From: Erythroxylum novogranatense
Taxonomy: Eukaryota; Streptophyta; Magnoliopsida; Malpighiales; Erythroxylaceae
NCBI GenBank assembly: GCA_029891385.1
Contig: CM057228.1
Location: 25,386,809 to 25,450,808, forward strand
Direction: 5' to 3'
Length of the DNA stretch: 64,000 bases
Shown one piece after another: positions 56,951-64,000 of the stretch. Position 1 is the first letter of the stretch, and each line of letters starts with the position of its first letter. The translations under genes and the position numbers were made by a program. The notes beneath the pieces were generated by a model. That model saw only the letters and a list, made by a program, of their open reading frames with translations, searched no databases and had not been told where the DNA came from.

Positions 56951-57850
56951 TTTCAAGGGGGACAGGAAGCTGCCAGTGCCGAGGATCATTTCGGCTATGT
57001 TAGTTGACAATATGATGAGCCAAGGGTGTGAGGCCTTTTTGGCGCATGTAGTGAATTCAGAAGTGAATGTGGGCAGATTAGAAGATTATCAGGTTGTGAG
57101 GGAGTTTCCTGATGTATTCCCAGAAGAATTACCAGGGTTGCCGCCGGTGAGGGAAATTGAGTTCGAAATTGACTTGATTCCGGAGCCGCGCCAATCTCCA
57201 TACCACCTTATAGAATGGCTCCAGGTTGAATTGAGAGAACTCGAGGAGCAATTGCAGGAATTATTGGAGAAGCGGTTCATCGTGCCGAGTTCTTCACCTT
57301 GGGAGCTCCGGTCTGTTTGTTAAGAAGAAGGATGGAGCGTGGAGGATGTGCATAGACTATAGAAGGCTTAACAAGATGACGATTGAACAAGTATCCGTTG
57401 CCACGGATAGATGATTTATTTGATCATTCAGGGAGCAAGGTCTTTTCAAGATTGACTTAAGATCGGGATATCATCAACTCCGAATCGTGGAGTCGATGTA
57501 AGTAAGACAACTTTCGGGACCGTTCTGGGCACTATGAATTTAGGGTCATGCCCTTGGATTGACCAATGCCCCAGTTGCCTTCATGGATCGATGAATAGGG
57601 TGTTTAATGAATTTTAGATCGGTTTGTCATTGTGTTCATTGATGACATTCGGTCTATTCTAAGGATGAAGGAGAGCATGAACAACATCTCGGATTGTATT
57701 GCAAAGATTGAGAGAGCAGGAGTCTGTATGCCAAATTGATGAAGTGTGAGTTTGGCTGCGTGAAGTAGTTTTCCTTGGACATGTAATTTCCAGCAAAGGT
57801 TCATGTTGATCAGGAAAGTAGAAGGCTGTGGTGAATTGGCAAGAGCCTAA
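56946..57850 (+). pseudogene. Tekay-type reverse transcriptase, copy 1
   Basis: Frame 56946-57323 reads CEAFLAHVVNSEV, VVREFPDVFPEELPGLPPVR, EIEFEIDLIPEP, then [17 protein letters not shown]. Further blocks in other frames: [15 protein letters not shown] at 57345, FSRLT-like LRSGYHQLRI-like at 57455-57490, and a region near 57620-57640 reading FVIVFIDDI-like with the catalytic Asp pair. At least five frameshifts divide the domain. Confidence 0.75.
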
Positions 57851-58420
57851 GGCGATTGAAAGAGGTAAGAAGCTTCCTAGGCTTGGCAGGTTATTATAGG
57901 AGATTTGTAGAAGGATTTTCAATGATAGTTGCCCCTATGACTAAACTGTTAAGAAAGAATCAGCAATTCATATGGAGTGAGGAATGTCAGAAGAGCTTTG
58001 AGGAGCTTAAGAACAGATTGACAAGTGCTCCAGTATTGGTTTTGCCCAATGGAGACCAGGGTATATGGTGTACAGTGATGCTTCGAGGAAGGGTTTAGGA
58101 TGTGTGCTGATGCAAAATGACAAAGTGATAGCTTATGCTTCACGGCAGTTGAAGCCATATGAGTTGAATTATCCGACTCATGACTTGGAGTTAGCAGTGG
58201 TAATTTTGCCTAATGATTTGGAACACTACTTGTATGGGGTTCGCACAAGGGTCTTCACGGACCACAAAAGTCTTAAGTACATTATGAGTCGAAGAGTTGA
58301 ACTTAAAGGCGAGGCGATGGTTGGAGTTGCTCGAGGACTATGACGATGATAGAGTATCATCCGGGCAAAGCGAATGTAGTGGCAGATGCTTTGAGCAGGA
58401 AGTCATCCATAGCTTATATG
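57850..58420 (+). pseudogene. Tekay-type RT connection and RNase H, copy 1
   Basis: KEVRSFLGLAGYYRRFVEGF, SIVAPMTKLL-like and [20 protein letters not shown] lead to [20 protein letters not shown] (RNase H Asp). Then [38 protein letters not shown], and [11 protein letters not shown]. One frameshift at 58065-58100 splits it. After 58343 the frame shifts, and HPGKANVVADALSRK-like sequence can be read at 58365-58400. Confidence 0.78.
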
Positions 58421-58499
58421 CAATCGGTTTACTTGCCTCTGTTGGAACAGATGGCCAAGTTGAAGATCAATTTAAGCGAATGAATCGATGGTGTTATTT

Positions 58500-58950
58500 C
58501 TCAATTGAGTGAGACCTATCCTTAGGGAGAAGGTCGAGGAGTTGCAGGAGCAGGATCTGAAATTAAGTAAGTTGAGAGATGAAATTCAACATGGTAGCGC
58601 AAAGAAGTGCAAGTAAGGGATGATGGGCTAATGGTAGTGGAAGCAGGTTGTGTATTCCGAATGATAAAGCGATTAAGGATGAAATCATGGATGAGGCACA
58701 ATCGCCTTATTCCATGCACTCAGCACACAGCACTGAATGTCTGAGATTTGAAGGAACATTTACGGTGGAAAGGCATGAAGAGGGACGTGGTGAATATGTG
58801 AGCGGATGTCTAGTGTGTCGGCAGGTCAAGGTGAACACCAGCACCTTCAGGCATGCTAAGGCCATTGTCCATTCCTGAATGGAAGTGGCAAAGGATCATG
58901 ATGGATTTTCTGATGGGTTTGCCTAGGACCAGCAAGAAGCATGATACCAT
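58500..58950 (+). pseudogene. Tekay-type integrase, truncated
   Basis: The zinc-binding part is visible as KDEIMDEAQSPYSMHSAHST and VSGCLVCRQVKVNT (58650-58830). The core starts at about 58880 (MEVAKDHDGFSDGF / WKWQRIMMDFLMGLPR-type sequence with its first Asp) and breaks off near 58945. Sequence then jumps to the region just before the chromodomain. The second Asp, third Glu and about 700 bases of core and C-terminal DNA expected in this family are missing. Confidence 0.7.
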
Positions 58951-59150
58951 TTGAGTTGTGAAGAAAGACCTGTGGCAATTCTGGATAACAAGGATAAGAT
59001 CCTCAGGAACAAGACAATCAAGCTAGTCAAGGTCCCGTGGAGGAATCATCTGATTGAAGAGGTGACGTGGGAACCTTTGGATGCAATGAAGGAGAAGTAT
59101 CCACACCTCTTGATGACTCGAGTAAGAATTTCGAGGACGAAATTTCTTAA
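58951..59150 (+). pseudogene. Chromodomain of Tekay-type integrase
   Basis: A frame at 58951-59205 reads CEERPVAILDNKDKILRNKT, IKLVKVPWRNHLIEEVTWEP and LDAMKEKYPHLL. V-K-V-P/Q-W-R-N-H...E-E-V-T-W-E is the chromodomain signature of chromoviruses. In such elements it binds histone marks and directs integration to heterochromatin; that role is known for the lineage and not tested here. The original stop lies just before the polypurine tract. Confidence 0.8.
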
Positions 59151-59159
59151 GGGGAGAAA
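59149..59159 (+). other. Tekay-type polypurine tract
   Basis: AAGGGGAGAAA immediately before the LTR start TGTTAGCCC at 59160. Confidence 0.85.
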
Positions 59160-62100
59160 TGTTAGCCCAAGATTTTTTGGATTAATCATGATTAGATTAA
59201 ATTGATTAAGTTAGATTAGCATTAATTAAGGTGTCATAAATTAATATATGATAGCATTAATGAGTTAGGTGAAGAATTTATGAAGTTAAATATGTTAGTT
59301 GGACTTAGGTGAGTTAGGTGTAATTAATGTATTAATTGGGCTTTGGGTCCAAATGAAGTAAGAAAGAAGAGAGGAATTTAATGCAATGGGCTTGAAGGAA
59401 AAGAGTTAGTGGGCTTGAGTAAGTAAGGAGGAGAAATGAAAAAGAAGAAGAAGAAAGAAGAAGTAAGTAAGTTGGGCTTAGGCTTATTGGGCTTAAGTAA
59501 TTTAGAAAGGAGTATATAAGGAAGGAGATAAGTGATTTTTGTCGGAAAAGAAGATAGAAACGAAATTTGGAGGGAGAGGAAAGAAGAGTGTCGTGAAAGG
59601 AGGGAGGAAAAGGAGAAAGAAGAGGCTTGTTAGGGTTTGGCATTTCTATGAAAGTGAGTGTATTAAATGCTTGATGATGATTGAAACTGTCATGAAGAAA
59701 CTTGTTGAATGAATATAATGAAAGGCATGAACGATGTATGAAAAAATGATTTCAAAGAAACAATGAATTGGATAAGAACAGTCCAATTTCCTTGTATGAT
59801 TCATGATTGCTATGTTATGTGGGTAAGGTATTGTCCTAAGAAGCATCACGCATCGTTGACCATGAAGCCTTCGCCATTGGCTGCCCGATTGTGGCATAGG
59901 ATGATCCAACATTTTGGACTCCTAAAGATTTGCCCATATAGACTCATGAAATGAGACTATATGGTTGACAAGAATAAGGACTTACCGAGCCATTTGATGT
60001 GTTTCATATGTGATACATGAAAATGCAAGAATGATGAATGTTTGAATTGTGAGAAATTATGTTTGAGTATTGATGAACATTGCATGATGCATGTATTATG
60101 ATTGTATTGAAAGATTGCTAAAAGTATGAATAACTAATAGGACTGCTTGATATATAAATATAAATGTGTTACCAGGATAAAGCTCACCCCTAAAATTTTT
60201 TAGTGAAATGGCGGGATCCCGAGGAGCAAGCTTAAAGGCATTTACTCCAAGATTTTCTTTTGATTTTGTATTTGAAATGATTTTTGTAAAACAATGTTTT
60301 AGTTGCATTTTGAGAAAATATTGTATTTTGAAACTTCATTGTAATTGGGCTTGAAATGCTCACTAAAGCATTATATGAATATGACATGATTTGATGAAGA
60401 TGGAATGAATGAATTATGAAAGCAAAAATGTTCAGTCTTAATGTATTTTGAGAAATCCATGTATGTTTAAGACAATTGAATCATTGTTATAGTTTGGATA
60501 TGATAGATGATTAAGAGTGTGGCTGTTGCTTCGAATGGTGTTTGAAGATACCTTAGGGTTCAATCATGTTATATGAGGTTGTATGATTAGTTTTATGCAG
60601 GTGGAAGTCTTAGAATTGAAAATTGGGTAGTTGCATTTTAAGGGGGATGTGCTGTCAAATTTTCCTAAAATTTTGTGATGATTACTCAATATTAGACCCT
60701 CTTGGTATGAATTAGATCGATGAGTCTTCATGAAGATTGTAGTAGGAGTTTAGAGTTTTCCAAGGGTATATTGTTTGCTAAATTTGGAGTTCGGAGTCAA
60801 AAGATATGATCCTTACTAGAAAAGCAGAAGATAAAAAGCAGAAGAAAGAAAATCAGAAGATAGAAAAGCAGAAGGAAGGAAATCAGAAGATAGAAATTAG
60901 AATGAAGGAAATCAGAAGATAAAAAAGGAAGGAAGGAAATCGGAAGATAGAAATCGAAGGAAGGAAATCGGAAGATAAAATAAGAAGGAAGGAAATCGAA
61001 GATAAAAAGCGAAGGAAGGAAATCGGAAGATAGAAAGCGTAGGAAGGAAATCGGAAGATAGAAATCGGAAGGAAGGAAATCGAAGATAAAAAGCGAAGGA
61101 AGGAAATCGGAAGATAGAAAAGGAAGGAAGGAAATCGGAAGATAAAAAGCGAAGGAAGGAAATCGGAAGATAGAAAAGCGAAGGAAGGAAATCGGAAGAT
61201 AGAAATCAAGGAAGGAAATCGAGAAGATAAAAGCGAAGGAAGGAAATCGGAAGATAGAAAAGGTAGGAAGGAAATCGGAAGATAAAAAGCGAAGGAAGGA
61301 AAATCGGAAGATAAAAAGCGAAGGAAGGAAAATCGGAAGATAAAAGCGTAAGGAAGGAAATCGGAAGATAGAAAAGCGAAGGAAGGAAATCGGAAGATAT
61401 AAATCAGAAGGAAGGAAATCGAGAAGATAAAAAGGAAGGAATGAAATCGGAAGATAGAAATCAAGAAGAGAAAAGGAAGGAAGGAAATCAAGATAGAAAG
61501 CGTAGGAAGGAAAGCGAAGATAGAAATCGGAAGATAGAAAAGCAGAAGGAAGGAAAGCAGAAGATAGAAATCAGAAGATAGAAAAGCAGAAGGAAAGAAA
61601 GCAGAAGATAGAAATCAGAAGATATAAAAGCAGAAGGAAGGAAAGCAGAAGATAGAAACCAGATGATAGAAATCAGACGATAGAAAACCAGATGATAGAA
61701 ATCAGACGATAGAAAACCAGATGATAGAAATCAGACGATGGAAAAATAGGACGCTGCAGAATGTAGGAGATAGAATCAGCCTTTGTAGTCTTCATAAGAG
61801 TTTTAGATCTAGATGTCTACTTTCTTATGGTGAAAGAACGAAAACATTTGGAGCTATATATTAAAAGTTATAGCAATCGTGTCAAAAGAGTTTCGATTCG
61901 ATTTTGGAAGTGAGCATGGTCCGTTGTTTTGGGCATATTTCCCTCATACGACATCCAAATGAGGTGAGGCTTGAACCATTGGATTTATAAGACACATATC
62001 TTTCACTCCATAAAATACGGTATCAATTGGAGTTAAATTGAGAAATTTTGTTCTAAAACAATTGAAAGGTCAGTTAAGAGGGCATGTTTCGGGTATGAAC

Positions 62101-62462
62101 TCTCTTAGGTTTTTGGAGCGTATCTTGAGTATATGACTCCGATTAAGGTGATTCTTGTTTCAGGGAGAACTTGAGACATAAAGCTACAAATTATATGAAT
62201 AAGTCAACCCATGATTTTAGTGTATACATGGTGTGTGCTTGCCACGAAGGTGGAGTTACAATTAAGAATCCTGCAAGATTATAAGCGCAAGGTTTCAGGA
62301 CAATGAAAAGTTGGGCTCCGAAAATGGGTTCCGACGTCTATGGTACTATAGTAAGAGTAAAAGTGTCAAGTTTAAGGTCTCAGCAATGCAAGTGTCTCGG
62401 GGATGGGCTCCACTCGGGCTCACATCCCGGGACAGTCGGGCTCCCAGGATCGGGGTCTGACA
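59160..62462 (+). repeat. Shared LTR between two Tekay-type internal regions
   Basis: 3303 bp, matches 51806-55137 along its whole length, including TATA (59513-59519) and the minisatellite (60822-61745). It is the 3' LTR of the first copy and the 5' LTR of the second, because a primer site and gag follow directly at 62467 and 62677. Confidence 0.9.
60822..61745 (+). repeat. 30-bp minisatellite in shared LTR
   Basis: Same units as 53468-54430, with the same gradient: CAGAAG at the edges, CGAAG or GGAAG in the centre. Unit order differs slightly, so copies have shifted independently. The 202-residue minus-strand frame 60883-61491 is the repeat translated. Confidence 0.95.
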
Positions 62463-64000
62463 TCTGTGGTATCAGAGTGAAACCGGGTTTAGGGTTTCCT
62501 AGGAACCTTAGTGGGATGTCTAAGGGTCAAGTCAGCATGCATTTTCCTACATGAATTATGTGAAATATGTGCCTTTGCTTTAAATGCATAACATGCAACA
62601 TTGTTTTCAAATGAGTGAATTGAATTTGTTTTATGTGAACTAAAGATTTTCTTGATTTTTTTAAATTGAAGGAGTAATGCCGCCTCGAAGAGAACTCGAG
62701 GAGCTCAATCTCGGCCCGGCTCTCAGCAAGGAAGCACGGATGAGTCGTATGTTCCGCAGGATGCGAGGACCATTCACATTTCGATTCGATGCACCAAGTG
62801 TGCAACATGAGCCGCCTCCACCTCCTCCTCCTCAAGTGAACCTATGGATCTCCAGTTCTTCCAGGCATTCACCAAAGCTTTCACTTATGCCATGGGCCAA
62901 GGAAGACAGACTCAAGTACCAGCCCAGTAGAGAGAAGAGCGGGCAAGTATGATAAGCTCAGAAAGTATGGAGCGATTGACTTCAATGGGACCACTAATCC
63001 CAAGGAAGTCAAGCATGGTCAAGAGGACCGAGAGGGTCCTAAATCGATGAAGTCAATGATGATGAGAAGCTCGATTATGCAGTCGACTTCGCGAGGGATA
63101 CACTGACTTGGTGGGAGTCGGTGCCCATGATCGTGAAGTACCTCGATCTTGACATGGAGGGAATTCTAGAGGCCTTCGGAGGAAGTACTTCTCGATGGTC
63201 TACATGCAGGATAAGGCCGGGGAATTTTGAATCTCGCTCGAGAGGGAGTTGAGTGTGGCGATCTGAATTGAAGTTCACTCGGTTATCACGGTATGCGACC
63301 AATATCGTGGCAATCAAGAAGACAAATGCCGAAATTTGAGGGTGAATTACACCTAGGGATCCAGAAAAGTGGTGATCCACAACTTAGTGATTACCAAGAA
63401 TGGTGGATGCCGCTCTTCAAGTCGAGAAATTTGAGAACATCAATTTGAAGTGACTAAGAAGAGGAAGAACAGAGAGCGTTCTCGGAAAAGGCATGAGTGC
63501 TCCAAGACCGCCTAGGAGCATTAGAACTCGATATCTGTGAGTGGTGTGGGTAGCAGTGGCCCCACTAAGAGTAAGCGACCTAGGACTACTACGGTCTGCA
63601 AGCTTCCGGTCTGGCAAGTCCAGGATGGACAGTAGAGGAATCTCCGTGTGATCACCGTGGGAGATTTCACAAGGGAATGTCTGCTGAAGATAGAGCATGT
63701 TTTGGTCTGTGGCCAAAGGGGCACCGAATCAAGGATTGTCCCAGGCGGGAAGGAAGGGTCTCGCCTCAGCCCCAAGAAGAGCGAAACAGTGGCATCTCGG
63801 CAATCATGGTGTGGGCGATTCAGAACTGCAAGGAAGGCATATCCGTGAGGAGACCTAGAGATGAGTCGAGCACCGGCTCAGTCTTTGCCATGACCAGGGA
63901 AGAAGCTGCGGCGCTCAGGAAGTAGTGACGGTATGGCTATGCTATTCGACTCTCTCTGTTTATGTGTTGATTGATCTGGCTCCACCCATTCATTTGTATC
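62463..64000 (+). mobile_element. Second Tekay-type internal region (partial, runs off window)
   Basis: Starts directly after the shared LTR with primer site TGGTATCAGAGT at 62467-62478, closer to the standard iMet site than copy 1. The sequence parallels 55138-56700 of the first copy at high identity with scattered small indels, so it is a second element body. It ends at the window edge in the protease region, so the other LTR is not visible. Confidence 0.87.
62677..63925 (+). pseudogene. Tekay-type gag and protease start, copy 2
   Basis: Start MPPRRELEELNLG (frameshifted early compared with copy 1), Pro-run linker, and gag-core pieces in other frames. The zinc knuckle is better preserved than in copy 1: CFGLWPKGHRIKDCPR at 63697-63745 keeps the first Cys, the Gly-His and the last Cys, but one Cys is lost. 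The protease segment begins near 63930. Confidence 0.75.

Larger units (their letters stand above)
51806..62462 (+). mobile_element. Tekay/Del-type Ty3/gypsy chromovirus (defective), first of a tandem pair
   Basis: LTRs at 51806-55137 and 59160-62462, both TGTTAGCCC..GGGGTCTGACA. The internal region has a primer site for tRNA-iMet, gag, protease, RT, RNase H, a truncated integrase, a chromodomain and a polypurine tract. The chromodomain and long LTRs point to the Tekay/Del lineage of chromoviruses. The frame is broken many times and most of the integrase core is missing, so it cannot be autonomous. The right LTR is followed directly by another primer site and gag, so it is shared with a second copy. 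The left flank is GTTTT (51801-51805); the right target duplication is not in the window. Confidence 0.88.

Noticed and set aside
60883..61491. Minus-strand ORF of 202 residues rich in Phe/Ser/Ile (also 53707-54051 and 54222-54476)
   Set aside because: It is the 30-bp minisatellite translated; length comes from the lack of stops in the repeat, and neighbouring copies shift frame.

Overview
This is a plant nuclear window, most likely from a eudicot. It holds almost no host genes and is built from nested LTR retrotransposons. The one host-gene candidate is at the left edge on the minus strand: the first two coding exons of a Lys/Glu-rich protein of the plant family often labelled 'myb-like protein X'. 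A TATA box lies upstream of it and the gene runs off the window at base 1. From about 2.0 to 5.1 kb the DNA is AT-rich with only decayed repeats.

Stack 1 (5.1-39.1 kb). An old, heavily mutated Ty1/copia element (gag, protease, integrase, RT remnants at 5156-8452) is split by a 30.1 kb insertion and resumes at 38564. The insertion is an Athila-type Ty3/gypsy element, 8453-38558 on the plus strand (target duplication CAAAC), with ~2.6 kb LTRs, a tRNA-Asp-type primer site and a long, largely readable pol. Three later insertions sit inside it. A 9.6 kb Sirevirus-like copia on the minus strand (9468-19043, TTAAC) and a 4.4 kb solo LTR (19745-24106, CACAG) are in the 5' LTR. A 3.4 kb solo LTR (25590-28952, ACCCG) is in gag.

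Stack 2 (39.4-64 kb). A DUF4283/LINE ORF1-like fragment is split by a solo LTR (39640-42446, CATTT). A minus-strand LTR (~42.85-45.6 kb) follows. It is interrupted by a plus-strand LTR starting at 45636, which is itself interrupted by a solo LTR (46365-49229, CAACT) and then by a chromodomain-bearing Tekay/Del-type gypsy element starting at 51806. That element has the layout LTR-internal-LTR-internal: a second internal region starts at 62463 and continues past the window, so two elements share the middle LTR. The first internal region lacks most of the integrase core.

The most interesting signals are inside the LTRs. LTRs of two related groups carry a matched splice donor (AG|GTGAGT or AG|GTGGGT) and acceptor (pyrimidine tract plus CAG) bounding a 550-1007 nt putative intron. 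In one group a 53-nt three-way-junction fold lies just before the acceptor, an array of small hairpins lies inside the intron, and GC-rich or palindromic modules of different sequence lie upstream of the donor. Repeated CAG/CGA/CG exchanges between repeat copies look like consensus errors at methylated CHG sites and should be checked before any frameshift is taken at face value. All similarity statements are from reading by eye; no alignment or database search was run.
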